A stretch of DNA of 64,000 bases from Acidovorax sp. Leaf191. GTDB lineage: Bacteria; Pseudomonadota; Gammaproteobacteria; Burkholderiales; Burkholderiaceae_C. Shown in pieces: positions 27,053-38,438 of this stretch. The stretch is from NCBI RefSeq assembly GCF_001424425.1, contig NZ_LMPT01000003.1, positions 57,260 through 121,259 on the forward strand, read 5' to 3'. A program made the position numbers and the translations under genes. The first letter of the stretch is position 1. The number at the start of each line of letters is the position of its first letter. A model generated the notes under the pieces. That model ran no database searches and was not told where the DNA came from. It saw nothing but the letters and a program-made list of their open reading frames with translations.

Positions 27053-28669
27053 TCACACTGTTTCTGCCACTGCCGCGGCTGCTGGCGCCGTAACCACAGG
27101 CTGGGCCACCACCGGCATGCGGATCAGGTGGTCGAAAGCGCTCAGCGCGGCCTTGGACCCATCGCCCGCTGCGATCACGATCTGCTTGAACGGCACCGTC
27201 GTGCAGTCACCCGCCGCGAACACGCCGGGGATGTTGGTACGGCCGTGCGAGTCGACGATGACCTCGCCGAACTTGGACAGCTCCACCGTGCCCTTGAGCC
27301 ATTCGGTGTTGGGCACGAGGCCGATCTGCACGAACACGCCTTCGAGCTGCACCAGGTGCTCCACATTGGTCGCGCGGTCCTTGTACTTGAGGCCATTGAC
27401 CTTGCCGTCAGCGCCAGTGATCTCGGTGGTCTGCGCGTTGGTGTGGATGGTCACGTTGTGCAGGCTCTTGAGCTTGTTGACCAGCACGGCGTCGGCTTTC
27501 AGCTGGTCGGCAAACTCGATCAGCGTGACATGGGCCACGATGCCGGCCAGGTCGATGGCGGCCTCGACACCGGAGTTGCCGCCGCCGATGACCGACACGC
27601 GCTTGCCCTTGAACAGCGGGCCGTCGCAGTGCGGGCAGTAGGCCACGCCTTTGTTCTTGTACTCGGCTTCGCCGGGCACGTTGACATTGCGCCAGCGCGC
27701 GCCGGTGGACAGGATCACCGTCTTCGATTGCAGCGTGGCGCCATTGGCCAGCTTCACACCGATCAGGCCACCGGGCTCAGCCGCCGGGATCAGCTGGTCG
27801 GCGCGCTGCAGGTTCATGATGTCCACGTCGTAGGCACGGGTGTGGGCTTCGAGCGCGGCAGCGAACTTGGGTCCGTCGGTCTCCAGCACAGAGATGTAGT
27901 TCTCGATGGCGAGCGTGTCGTTGACCTGGCCGCCGAAGCGCTCGGCCGCCACGCCGGTGCGGATGCCCTTGCGGGCGGCATACACCGCGGCTGCGGCGCC
28001 GGCAGGGCCGCCACCGACGATGAGCACGTCGTACGGTGCCTTGGCCGACAGCTTGGCCGCGTCACGGGCGGCGGCGCCGGTGTCGAGCTTGGCGACGATC
28101 TCTTCGACCGACATGCGGCCGGACGCAAACACCTGGCCGTTCATGAACACCATGGGCACGGCCATGATCTCGCGGTCGGCCACTTCCTGCTGGAAGGCGC
28201 CGCCCTCGATCACGGTCGTCTTGATCTTGGGGTTGACGATGGCCATGAGCGACAGCGCCTGCACCACGTCCGGGCAGTTGTGGCAGGTCAGGCTCATGTA
28301 GACGTCGAAGCTGAAGTCACCGTCGAGCGCGGCGATCTGCTCGATCACCTCGGGCTCGATCTTGGGCGGGTGGCCGCCGGTCCACAGCAGGGCCAGCACC
28401 AGCGAGGTGAACTCGTGGCCCAGGGGCAGGCCGGCAAAGCGCAGGCTGTTGGTGGCTCCCACGCGCTGCAGGGTAAACGACGGCTTGCGCGCGTCGTTGC
28501 CGTCGGTACGGAGCGTGATCTTGTCGCTGCGCAGGGACTGGATGGTCGTCAGCAGCTCCAGCATGTCGCGGGCGGTCTCGCTGTCGTCCAGGGACGCCAC
28601 CAGTTCGAACGGCTGCTGCACGCGCTCCAGGTAGGCGGAAAGCTGGGTCTTGAGTTGTTCGTCGAGCAT
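27053..28669 (-). CDS. ahpF: Alkyl hydroperoxide reductase subunit F
   Basis: A 538-aa flavoprotein disulfide reductase that passes electrons from NAD(P)H to AhpC. The N-terminal double-thioredoxin domain carries LTCHNCPDV (active CxxC). Then come the FAD site [15 protein letters not shown], the TrxR-like active site [11 protein letters not shown] and the NAD site [16 protein letters not shown], with [14 protein letters not shown] near the end. Length is normal and AAGGA precedes the ATG. It lies 211 bp after ahpC on the same strand, but a strong terminator separates them, so most ahpF transcription probably needs read-through or its own promoter. Confidence 0.97.
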   Translation of the reverse strand: MLDEQLKTQLSAYLERVQQPFELVASLDDSETARDMLELLTTIQSLRSDKITLRTDGNDARKPSFTLQRVGATNSLRFAGLPLGHEFTSLVLALLWTGGHPPKIEPEVIEQIAALDGDFSFDVYMSLTCHNCPDVVQALSLMAIVNPKIKTTVIEGGAFQQEVADREIMAVPMVFMNGQVFASGRMSVEEIVAKLDTGAAARDAAKLSAKAPYDVLIVGGGPAGAAAAVYAARKGIRTGVAAERFGGQVNDTLAIENYISVLETDGPKFAAALEAHTRAYDVDIMNLQRADQLIPAAEPGGLIGVKLANGATLQSKTVILSTGARWRNVNVPGEAEYKNKGVAYCPHCDGPLFKGKRVSVIGGGNSGVEAAIDLAGIVAHVTLIEFADQLKADAVLVNKLKSLHNVTIHTNAQTTEITGADGKVNGLKYKDRATNVEHLVQLEGVFVQIGLVPNTEWLKGTVELSKFGEVIVDSHGRTNIPGVFAAGDCTTVPFKQIVIAAGDGSKAALSAFDHLIRMPVVAQPVVTAPAAAAVAETV

Positions 28670-28788
28670 GGTGGTGTCCTTTGCTTTGAGTTCTTGGGTT
28701 GTCGTCTATCTAGGGTGTGGCAAACACTGGCATTTGCAATGCCTGTCGCCGCGGCCCGCATAAAAAGTACGAGCGAAAAGTACGGGCG

Positions 28789-28837
28789 AAAAAAAGCCGG
28801 ACGGCATGGCGCACACGCGCCATGACGCTGTCCGGCT
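28789..28837 (-). terminator. Rho-independent terminator of ahpC
   Basis: On the minus strand a long hairpin with outer arms AGCCGGAC/GTCCGGCT and inner arms CATGGCGC/GCGCCATG ends in seven T residues, 44 nt after the ahpC stop. Confidence 0.92.
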
Positions 28838-28880
28838 CAGGAGCGCCCGGGCTGGGGCGCTCTGCCGAATCGGTGGCGGC

Positions 28881-29456
28881 TTAGATCTTGCCGACCAGGT
28901 CCAGCGATGGGGCCAGGGTCTTGGCGCCTTCGTTCCACTTGGCGGGGCACACCTGGCCGGGGTTGGCGGCGGTGTACTGGGCAGCCTTGAGCTTGCGCAC
29001 GGTTTCCTTGACGTCGCGGGCGATTTCGTTGGAGTGGATTTCGGCCGTCTTGATCACGCCATCGGGGTTGATCACGAAGGTGCCGCGCAGTGCCAGGCCT
29101 TCTTCAGGGATGTGCACGCCGAAAGCGTTGGTCAGCTGGTGCGTTGGGTCGCCGACCAGGGGGAACTTGGCCTTGCCCACGGCGGGGGAGGTTTCGTGCC
29201 ATACCTTGTGCGAGAAATGCGTGTCGGTGGTGACGATGTAGACCTCGGTGCCAGCCTTCTGGAACTCTGGGTAGTTGTCGGCAGCGTCTTCGATTTCGGT
29301 GGGGCAGTTGAAGGTGAAGGCTGCAGGCATGAAGATCAGCACAGACCATTTGCCCTTCAGGTCGGCTTCGGTCAGATCGATGAATTCACCCTTGCCGTTG
29401 CGGTTGACGAAGGCGGTGGTCTTGAAGGGCTGAACTGCGGTGTTGATCAGGGACAT
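28881..29456 (-). CDS. ahpC: Alkyl hydroperoxide reductase subunit C (peroxiredoxin)
   Basis: A 191-aa typical two-cysteine peroxiredoxin that reduces H2O2 and organic peroxides, recharged by AhpF. The peroxidatic cysteine is in FNCPTEIEDA (near residue 48-50) and the resolving cysteine in GQVCPAKW near residue 170. The start at 29456 has AAGGAAA upstream; the frame extends to 29489 but without conservation. The 5' region contains an inverted repeat that may bind OxyR. It is divergent from bfr, placing peroxide defence next to iron storage. Confidence 0.98.
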   Translation of the reverse strand: MSLINTAVQPFKTTAFVNRNGKGEFIDLTEADLKGKWSVLIFMPAAFTFNCPTEIEDAADNYPEFQKAGTEVYIVTTDTHFSHKVWHETSPAVGKAKFPLVGDPTHQLTNAFGVHIPEEGLALRGTFVINPDGVIKTAEIHSNEIARDVKETVRKLKAAQYTAANPGQVCPAKWNEGAKTLAPSLDLVGKI

Positions 29457-29844
29457 TGCTGTTTCCTTAATGGTGGGTTGAGTGAACAAGGCTGAAGTCT
29501 AGGCCCATCGAGCCCATGAATCCAATTAATTGATTGCATGGAATCAATTGCCTGTGACTATACAGAGTCGGCATTGCAGCATCATGAAAATCCGATGGCC
29601 CCACCCGCCCGGGTGCGCGCGCTGGAGCATCGACCTGTAGATTGCGACAGACCCCGGGTTGGATGCACGCCCGGCACCAGCGACAGCCTGGGCTCCGCTG
29701 CGTGACCATGCTTTTGGCCCTGCAGATGCGAACACAACTCAGCATCACACGCAGACAGAGCAAAGACACAGGGGTTTGGCTTGCGGTGTTTGATCGAGGT
29801 CACGACAATCGGCCCCGAATCCACAGAACACACAAGGAGTCCCC
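29457..29844. other. Divergent ahpC-bfr promoter region
   Basis: 388 bp between ahpC (minus) and bfr (plus). It includes the AATTGATT inverted repeat described separately. Short frames here have no ribosome sites or conserved content, so I see no gene. Confidence 0.6.
29528..29549. promoter_or_regulatory. Candidate OxyR operator upstream of ahpC
   Basis: AATTGATT-gcatgg-AATCAATT, a perfect 8-bp inverted repeat with a 6-bp spacer, 72 bp before the ahpC ATG. OxyR, a LysR-type protein, commonly controls ahpC through dyads of this layout. The binding protein is inferred. Confidence 0.45.
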
Positions 29845-30321
29845 ATGAAAGGTGACGCACAGGTCATTGGCCATCTGCAGGCCCAGCTGAAGAACGAACT
29901 CACGGCCATCAACCAGTACTTCCTGCACTACCGCATGCTCAAGCACTGGGGCTTCGACAAGCTGGCCAAGAAGGAGTATTCGGAATCCATCGGCGAGATG
30001 AAGCATGCCGACTGGCTCATGGACCGCATCTTCACGCTCGACGGCCTGCCCAACCTGCAGGACCTCGCCAAGCTCCAGGTCGGCGAAGACGTGCCGGAGA
30101 TCCTGGCCTGCGACCTGCGCTCCGAACAAGGCGCCCAGGCGACGATCAAGGAAGGCATCGCCCACTGCGAAACGGTGCGCGACTATGTCTCCCGCGACCT
30201 GCTGCAAAAGATCCTGGACGACACGGAAGAGCACATCGACTTCCTGGAAACCCAGATCGACCTGATCGACAAGGTCGGCCTGCAAAACTACCTGCAATCC
30301 CAGATGGGCGAGGCAGAGTAA
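29845..30321 (+). CDS. bfr: Bacterioferritin
   Basis: A 158-aa heme-containing ferritin subunit; 24 assemble into an iron-storage shell with ferroxidase centres. E18, E51 and H54 (in GEMKHAD) and the EEH motif near residue 127 supply the di-iron site. M52 is the axial heme ligand that separates bacterioferritin from plain ferritin. AGGAG precedes the ATG. A separate 'Bfd' ferredoxin is not present nearby. It is divergent from ahpC and has its own terminator. Confidence 0.97.
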   Translation: MKGDAQVIGHLQAQLKNELTAINQYFLHYRMLKHWGFDKLAKKEYSESIGEMKHADWLMDRIFTLDGLPNLQDLAKLQVGEDVPEILACDLRSEQGAQATIKEGIAHCETVRDYVSRDLLQKILDDTEEHIDFLETQIDLIDKVGLQNYLQSQMGEAE

Positions 30322-30384
30322 GCAAGACCTCAAAGACTTCAGTTTCTCAGAGCGCTCCACGAAAAAAGCAAAGAAGAAATCAAG

Positions 30385-30409
30385 AAAACGGGCTTCGGCC
30401 CGTTTTTTT
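30385..30409 (+). terminator. Rho-independent terminator of bfr
   Basis: AAACGGGC-TTCG-GCCCGTTT followed by more T residues, about 65 nt after the bfr stop. Confidence 0.92.
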
Positions 30410-30449
30410 GTGCCTGTTCAACCAAGTTTTTTCGTTAGGCTCCTGACTT

Positions 30450-30806
30450 ATGCAAGCATCGCACCAGCTCGTAGCACAACGCATACGCAACCGCCTGTTC
30501 GAATGGCTGGGAGCGGCTGCGCAAGCAGACAAAGACGAGGATCTGGCAGAGCTTGTCAATCAATGGAGCGATTGGACCAACGACGCGCCTGTGGCTGAAA
30601 GTTTCGGCACCCCGGCTTTTACGCTGCGTGAGTTGCACGCACTGTCTCGGGTTCAAGCCGATGTAGACGAGTTTTGCAAAGTTACGCCTCAAATTTTGCG
30701 GCCCGAAGATGGGGTGAGGTGGTCCAGCGTCAAAGCTTCAGCAGCTGCCGCATTTTCCGTTTTCGGTGACAGAGGCTTGCTGCCGGAGAACGAGCCTGTC
30801 GCCTGA
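30450..30806 (+). CDS. Hypothetical protein
   Basis: A 118-aa acidic, probably helical protein with no signal peptide or TM segment (starts MQASHQLVAQRIRNRLFEWL; later LAELVNQWSDWTNDAPVA). Base composition and third-codon GC are lower than in the neighbours, hinting at recent acquisition. There is no clear ribosome-binding site. The reading frame is intact and coding-like, but I do not recognise the family, and no neighbour explains it. Confidence 0.5.
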   Translation: MQASHQLVAQRIRNRLFEWLGAAAQADKDEDLAELVNQWSDWTNDAPVAESFGTPAFTLRELHALSRVQADVDEFCKVTPQILRPEDGVRWSSVKASAAAAFSVFGDRGLLPENEPVA

Positions 30807-31244
30807 CATTGGGCCCCAATAGATTGCTAAGGGGCTGGCCATGCCCCAAGACAGGCGACCGCGTCACAGAATGTTGCAACCGCACATCAAGACGGCAAAA
30901 GTCTGGATTCAATGAATGCGAATGCTTCTCAACAAAAGTAGAATGCGTTCTTACGACCAGCGTTGACCCCTGCGACGCCCGCCTGACGCTCAGGCCATGG
31001 GCCACCAGCGATCGCCGCACGCTGGCCTGAATCTCCTGAACACCAGCCAGCCAGTCAGCCGGGGCCTTGCCGCCCCGCCGCTGCAGCCAGCGTTTGACCG
31101 TTTTCGCCTGCAAACCTGCCTGGAGCCATCTCTGATGCTGCGCCGCACCGCCAGCCCCTGCCTGCCCGGGGCCTCCCCTTCGTCGCCTTCGTCCCCACCG
31201 ATGGGGTCACCGCTGGCCCGCTGCCGACCTGCGGCAGGCACGCC
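30807..31244. other. Intergenic region before the first siderophore module
   Basis: 438 bp without a convincing gene. The left part is lower in GC than the rest. It contains a Fur-box-like sequence at 30915-30931, which would place the DUF3649/PepSY/DUF3325 module under iron control. Confidence 0.5.
30915..30931 (+). promoter_or_regulatory. Fur-box-like site
   Basis: AATGCGAATGCTTCTCA resembles AATGATAATCATTATCA; the arms of TGCGAAT-G-CTTCTCA match the 7-1-7 Fur consensus at 10 of 14 positions. It lies about 310 bp before the DUF3649 gene. Confidence 0.5.
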
Positions 31245-31553
31245 ATGAAGGCCGCGCGCGTCGATTGGCGCTACCGGCTGGCCATCACCTCCCGCGCCGT
31301 GGCGGCCATTGGCGGCGGCTATGCGCTGGCGGCGGGGTTCGCGGCGGCGTTGTCGCTGGGGCTGGCGCAGTTCATGCCACGGGTGGAAGCCGTGCTCACG
31401 GCCACCATGCTGGCCTGGCTGGCCTACGCCATCGCCGCGGGCTGGGCGTTCTATGCCCGCACCGCCCTGGGAGCCTGGGCGGGCACGCTGCTGCCGGCGC
31501 TGGTACTGGGTGCCTGCGCCATGGCGCCGCAATGGATGAAGGCCGCCGCATGA
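31245..31553 (+). CDS. DUF3649 small membrane protein of an iron-uptake module
   Basis: A 102-aa inner-membrane protein of the DUF3649 type with three TM segments (RAVAAIGGGYALAAGFAAAL, AVLTATMLAWLAYAIAAGWA, LGAWAGTLLPALVLGACAMA). Proteins of this family are found with PepSY reductases and TonB receptors. It overlaps the PepSY gene as ATGA, so the two products are made in step. A structural role for the membrane reductase is inference. Confidence 0.85.
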   Translation: MKAARVDWRYRLAITSRAVAAIGGGYALAAGFAAALSLGLAQFMPRVEAVLTATMLAWLAYAIAAGWAFYARTALGAWAGTLLPALVLGACAMAPQWMKAAA

Positions 31554-33388
31554 ACACCACCACACTGACACCCGACGCGTCCGCAGACATCGCAGCGGGC
31601 ACGCCCACGGCGGCTACTGTGAACGCCAAGACCAAAGCCGCCAGGACACCCAACGACCGCGAGGGCTTTCGCCAGGCGATGTCGTGGCTGCACACCTGGG
31701 CCGGGCTGATCCTGGGCTGGTTGCTGTTCGCGATCTTCCTCACCGGCACGCTGTCGTTCTTCAAGAACGAGTTCAACCTGTGGATGCGCCCCGAGATGCA
31801 CGGCCTGCCCGCGGCGGATGCGCAGGTGGCCCAGAAGTCGCTCGATGCCCTGGTGCGCAAGTCGCCCGAGGTCACGCAGTGGATCATGCATCTGCCCGAC
31901 GAGCGCGACCCCGCCGTCAACCTGCTGTGGCGCGGTACCGGCAACGGCCGGTTCGAGACGCTGCGCATGAACCCGCAGACCGGCGAGGCCATCGAGGCGC
32001 GCCAGACCATGGGCGGGGACTTCTTCTACCGCTTCCACTTCGAGCTGCGCACGGCCCAGAAGGGCCGCTGGACCCTCGAAGGCCGCTGGGTGGTGGGCGT
32101 GGCGACGATGCTGATGTTCGTCGCGCTGATCACGGGCGTGATCACGCACCGCCGCGTCTTCAAGGACTTCTTCACCTTCCGCCCCACCAAGGGCGGGCAG
32201 CGCGCCTGGCTGGATGCGCACAACGTCACCGGCGTGCTGGTGCTGCCGTTCTACTTGATGATCACCTTCAGCGGGCTGATGATCTTCCACACGCTGTACA
32301 TGCCCGCCGGCATCGCCACCACGTACAAGAATGAAAAGGGCGTGGACTCCAACGCGTACTTTGCCGACCTGCAGGGCGAGAAGGCCGAGAGCCGACCCCG
32401 CCGTGGCGCAAGCGACAAGGTGGAGCCCCTGCCCGCCATCGCGCTGCAGCCCATCCTGACCGAAGCACGCACCCGCTGGGACGGCGGGCGCATCGGCAGC
32501 GTGCAGGCGCGCCGCGATGCCAAGGGCCGCGCCGTGGTCGAGGTCACGCGCCACGAGGGCGACCGACTGCAGTACCGTCCGCCGCGCCTGTTGTTCGACG
32601 CCACCACCGGCCAGTGGCTGGACCAGGCCGACCCCACCGGCCCCGCCGCCAAGACCTATGGCGTGCTGTACGGGCTGCACCTGGCGCGCTTTGCCGATGC
32701 TGGCATGCGCTGGGCCCTGTTCGGCTTTGGCGTGCTGGGCAGCCTGATGATCGCCACGGGCATGGTGCTGTGGACCGTCAAGCGCAGCGCCCTGTCGCAA
32801 ACCAAAGCCGGCCGCCAGGGCGCAGCCACCGCTGCAGCGCGCACCCAGGCGCCCTTTGGCGAGCGCCTGGTGGCCGCCATCAACATCGCCACGCTCGCGG
32901 GCCTGCCGCTGGCCTGCGGCGTGTACGTGGCCTCCAACCGGCTGATCCCGGTGGGCATCGAGGGCCGGGCCGATGCCGAGCTGGCCTGGTTCTTCAGCGC
33001 CTGGGGCGTCGCGCTGCTGTGGGCGCTGGCGTGCGCCGTGGTGCGGCCCAGCCGCATGGGCTGGTCGGTACCGCTGGGTGCTGCGGGTGCCGTGTGGACG
33101 GCCCTGCCGCTGATCAACGCACTGACCACCCACACCCACCTGGGCGTCACGCTGCCCGCGGGCGAATGGATCTGGGCCAGCATGGACCTGTCGTTCCTGG
33201 CCACGGGCCTGCTGCTGTGCTGGCTGTCCTGGCGGCTGCGCCCGGGGCGCGTGCCCAAGGGCCGGGCGGCGGTGTCCCAGGCACCGCGCCACGCCGCAAC
33301 CGCCAACGCAACCGCCCACGCATCGGCCCCGCAGCCCGCGGCACCGGCGCTGTCGGCCACGCCCGACGTCTCCACGACGGGAGCCTGA
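31550..33388 (+). CDS. PepSY-domain membrane protein (putative siderophore-iron reductase)
   Basis: A 612-aa inner-membrane protein of the PepSY_TM family. The ATG at 31550 overlaps the DUF3649 stop; the longer frame is a shadow. Histidine-bearing helices are visible: MSWLHTWAGLILGWLLFAIF, then LDAHNVTGVLVLPFYLM, and GLHLARFADAGMRWALFGFG. A large periplasmic domain lies between the first and second helix pairs, and four further TM helices follow, with a His-rich cytoplasmic tail. FoxB-like relatives reduce ferric siderophores in the periplasm using bound heme; that function is inferred here from family and neighbours. Confidence 0.88.
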   Translation: MNTTTLTPDASADIAAGTPTAATVNAKTKAARTPNDREGFRQAMSWLHTWAGLILGWLLFAIFLTGTLSFFKNEFNLWMRPEMHGLPAADAQVAQKSLDALVRKSPEVTQWIMHLPDERDPAVNLLWRGTGNGRFETLRMNPQTGEAIEARQTMGGDFFYRFHFELRTAQKGRWTLEGRWVVGVATMLMFVALITGVITHRRVFKDFFTFRPTKGGQRAWLDAHNVTGVLVLPFYLMITFSGLMIFHTLYMPAGIATTYKNEKGVDSNAYFADLQGEKAESRPRRGASDKVEPLPAIALQPILTEARTRWDGGRIGSVQARRDAKGRAVVEVTRHEGDRLQYRPPRLLFDATTGQWLDQADPTGPAAKTYGVLYGLHLARFADAGMRWALFGFGVLGSLMIATGMVLWTVKRSALSQTKAGRQGAATAAARTQAPFGERLVAAINIATLAGLPLACGVYVASNRLIPVGIEGRADAELAWFFSAWGVALLWALACAVVRPSRMGWSVPLGAAGAVWTALPLINALTTHTHLGVTLPAGEWIWASMDLSFLATGLLLCWLSWRLRPGRVPKGRAAVSQAPRHAATANATAHASAPQPAAPALSATPDVSTTGA

Positions 33389-33391
33389 TCC

Positions 33392-33724
33392 ATGTCCGCT
33401 TTTCTGCTGTGTTTTGCCGCATGGTCGGCCATCGCGCTGGGCATGGACCGCCACCACGAAGACGCGCTGGGCCGCGAGGGCACGGCGCGGCGCCAGATGC
33501 ACCTGCGCCGCGCCGGCTGGCTGGTGCTGGCGCTCTCGCTGTGGCTGGCGGCGCGGCCGTCGGGCGAGGTGCCTGCATCGCTGGGCGTGACGGCCTGGAC
33601 GGTCGCCCTGTCGGTCGCGGCCCTGGCGGTGACCGCCATGGTGACCTGGCAGCCGCGGCGCACACCGGTCGCGGCCGGCGTCGCGCTGGCTGCCGGGCTG
33701 CTGGCGTGGGCCGGCGGCTGGTGA
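33392..33724 (+). CDS. DUF3325 small membrane protein of an iron-uptake module
   Basis: A 110-aa inner-membrane protein of the DUF3325 type with three to four short hydrophobic helices (FLLCFAAWSAIALGM, GWLVLALSLWLAA, LGVTAWTVALSVAALAVTAM, ALAAGLLAWAGGW) and a basic loop in between. It starts 3 nt after the PepSY stop. The trio DUF3649-PepSY-DUF3325 is a recurring set beside ferric-siderophore receptors, as here with the receptor 225 bp downstream. Confidence 0.85.
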   Translation: MSAFLLCFAAWSAIALGMDRHHEDALGREGTARRQMHLRRAGWLVLALSLWLAARPSGEVPASLGVTAWTVALSVAALAVTAMVTWQPRRTPVAAGVALAAGLLAWAGGW

Positions 33725-33949
33725 TGGCGCCCAGCGCCGCACGGGCTGGCTGAACGCCGCTGCGGCGCAGCGGCAGCGCTGCGCACGCCCGGGCCACACC
33801 GCGTCCTGCCCCCTGCCCCGTCCACCCCAACGCATTCGTTTCGCTTCACCGCTCCGCACACCTCCCAGCCAGGGCCGACCACCGGCCCGCGCCAGGCCCG
33901 GTGTGCGGGTTGTCTTCACCTGCGCTGCGCACATACCAAAGGAAAAACC

Positions 33950-36109
33950 ATGCACGCATTCCGCCAGTACCACAGGCTCAGGCCCCTGTCGGCCGCCCTG
34001 CTCGCCGCGCTTTGCAGCGCTGCGTGGGCGCAGCAGAGCCCGCCGGCCACCGCACCGCAGACGCTGGGTGAGGTCACGGTGCAGTCCACCACGGGCGACG
34101 ACGGCTACTCGCCCGCCGCCAGCACCTCGGCCACCAAGGGCAGCGCGCCGCTGCGCGACGTGCCCCAGGCCGTGAACGTGGTGCCCGAGCAGCTCATGCG
34201 CGACCAGGGAGCGCGGTCGATGGAAGACGTGCTGCGCAACGTGCCCGGCGTGGCCATGAGCCACGGCGACGGCCAGCGCGACCAGGTGGTGATCCGCGGC
34301 TTCACGGCCATCGCCGACCAGTTTGTCGACGGCGTGCGCGACGATGCGCTGTACTTCCGCGACCTGGCCGACATCGAGCGGGTGGAAGTCCTCAAGGGCC
34401 CCGCCGCCGTGCTGTACGGGCGCGGATCGTCGGGCGGCCTGATCAACCGCGTGACCAAGAAGCCCAGGTTCGGCGAGACCTCGGGCGAGGCGTCGCTGGG
34501 CCTGGGCAGCTTCGATTACCGCCGCGCCACGGCCGATGTGAATGTGGGCATCAGCGACACCGCGGCCTTTCGCATCAACGCCGCGGTGGAGGACTCGGGC
34601 AGCTACCGCGACCAGCAGTTCGTCAAGCGCCACAACTTCGCGCCGTCGCTTGCGCTCAAGCTCGCGGCGCAGACCGACCTGCTGCTGCAGTACACCAACG
34701 CCCGCGACCAGCGCCTGACGGACTTCGGCATTCCGGCGCTCAACGGCCGGCCCGTCAACGTGTCGCCGCGCACGTACTACGGCTCCAGCAACGCCGCGCA
34801 GGACGACACCACCACCAGCACCATGCAATCGTTCGCGGCCACGCTGAACCACCGCTTCAACGACGACTGGTCGGTGCGCAACGTCACGCGCCTGTACGAC
34901 TACGCGCTCGACCGCTACAACACCCTGCCCGGCGGCACCACCGACCCGGTGAACCTGACCGTGGGCCGCACGCGCTCGTTCGTCCTGCGCGACGAAAAAG
35001 GCTTCTTCAACCAGACCGACGTCACCTGGCGCAACCGGCTGGGCGGCTTCCAGCAGGAATGGCTGATGGGCGTGGAGCTGGGCCAGCAAAAGAAGCGCGC
35101 CGAGTCCGTCTCGGGCGGCGCCGACCGCGTGCCGATCTTCAACCCCGGCAACCGCCCCGCCCCCGCCATCCCGGCCGCCAGCTTTGCGGCCGACGGCGCC
35201 ATCCCCAGCCACACCACACAGGACACGGCCGCGCTGTACTGGCAAAACCAGATCACGCTGGCGCCCCAGTGGAAGGCGCTGGTGGGCGCCCGCTACGACG
35301 TGTTCGGGCAGGAGACCACGTTCGACCGCAAGCTCGCGGGCCTGTCGCGCACCGACAAGAAGTTCAGCCCCCGCGCGGGCCTGGTGTGGCAGCCCAGCGA
35401 GGCGCTGTCGTACTACGTGTCGTACAGCAAGTCGTTCCAGCCCTCGGCCGAGACCTTCGCACTGGCTGCCAACAACACCGGCGCCGAGCCCGAGATCACC
35501 GAGAACAAGGAGATCGGCGTGAAGCTCGACGTGCTGGACGGCCGGCTGAACTTCACCGGCGCGCTCTTCAACCTTGAACGCACCAACATCAAGAACACCG
35601 ACCCGACCAACCCGTCGCGCCAGATCAACGTGGGCACGCAGCGCACCAACGGCCTGGAGCTGACCGCCAATGGCCGCCTGCCCGACCGCTGGGACGTGAG
35701 CGCGGGCTACGCGTGGCTGGATGGCCGCATGACCCGGTCGCTGGCCACCACGGGCTCGCTGCAGCTGCCCACAGCGGCCATCGCCGCACAGGGCAAGGTG
35801 GCTGCACTCACGCCGCGCAACTCCGCGTTCCTGTGGGCCATGAAGGACCTGGGCCACGGCCTGCGCGCGGGCGGCGGCGTGAACTACGTGGGTGCGCGCT
35901 TCACCTCGCTGACCAACCTGGTCACCCTGCCCGGCTACACCACGCTCGACGTGGCGCTGCAGTACACGCTGGGCCAGTGGGACCTGGACGTGAACATCAA
36001 GAACCTGGCCAACCGCAAGTACTACGTGTCCGCCCACGGCAGCAACGACAACCTGATCCTGCCCGGCTCGCCCCGCGCACTGCAGGTGACGCTGCGCACG
36101 CGGTTCTGA
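33950..36109 (+). CDS. TonB-dependent siderophore receptor 1
   Basis: A 719-aa outer-membrane receptor. A signal peptide (PLSAALLAALCSAAWA) leads to a TonB-box-like LGEVTVQSTTGD. The plug has VPQAVNVVPEQLMRDQG, VVIRGFTAIADQFVDGVRDD and IERVEVLKGPAAVLYGRGSS. The barrel ends in TLRTRF with the terminal aromatic. The plug most resembles catecholate receptors of the Fiu/PiuA type, but the ligand is not certain. AAAGGA precedes the ATG. It belongs with the PepSY module upstream. Confidence 0.92.
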   Translation: MHAFRQYHRLRPLSAALLAALCSAAWAQQSPPATAPQTLGEVTVQSTTGDDGYSPAASTSATKGSAPLRDVPQAVNVVPEQLMRDQGARSMEDVLRNVPGVAMSHGDGQRDQVVIRGFTAIADQFVDGVRDDALYFRDLADIERVEVLKGPAAVLYGRGSSGGLINRVTKKPRFGETSGEASLGLGSFDYRRATADVNVGISDTAAFRINAAVEDSGSYRDQQFVKRHNFAPSLALKLAAQTDLLLQYTNARDQRLTDFGIPALNGRPVNVSPRTYYGSSNAAQDDTTTSTMQSFAATLNHRFNDDWSVRNVTRLYDYALDRYNTLPGGTTDPVNLTVGRTRSFVLRDEKGFFNQTDVTWRNRLGGFQQEWLMGVELGQQKKRAESVSGGADRVPIFNPGNRPAPAIPAASFAADGAIPSHTTQDTAALYWQNQITLAPQWKALVGARYDVFGQETTFDRKLAGLSRTDKKFSPRAGLVWQPSEALSYYVSYSKSFQPSAETFALAANNTGAEPEITENKEIGVKLDVLDGRLNFTGALFNLERTNIKNTDPTNPSRQINVGTQRTNGLELTANGRLPDRWDVSAGYAWLDGRMTRSLATTGSLQLPTAAIAAQGKVAALTPRNSAFLWAMKDLGHGLRAGGGVNYVGARFTSLTNLVTLPGYTTLDVALQYTLGQWDLDVNIKNLANRKYYVSAHGSNDNLILPGSPRALQVTLRTRF

Positions 36110-36152
36110 CCCGCCAGGCCATCTGCCTGCTGCGAATTTTCAATGGAAATGA

Positions 36153-36187
36153 CTGCTACCGCTTGATAGACAAGCGGTAGCAGCTAC
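36153..36187. repeat. Dispersed intergenic palindrome, copy 4
   Basis: CTGCTACCGCTTGATAGACA then AGCGGTAGCAGCTAC. The arms CTGCTACCGCTTG/CAAGCGGTAGCAG are a perfect 13-bp inverted repeat. It is followed by CAAAACCATAGC, a tail shared with copy 5, and lies 40 bp before the next receptor. Confidence 0.75.
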
Positions 36188-36227
36188 CAAAACCATAGCG
36201 TTTTACACACCGAGGAGGAGAAGCACC

Positions 36228-38360
<2,133 letters not shown>

Positions 38361-38438
38361 GCGCCCAGGCATGCATGCACCCCGCCGTAGCTGCGGCGCA
38401 CAGGCATCGGACTCGCCCGGTGCCTGTGCACGGCGAGG

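Noticed and set aside
31451..36037. 1528-codon open frame on the minus strand
   Set aside because: Runs antisense through the PepSY module and receptor 1, all clearly coding on the plus strand; composition is that of a GC shadow.
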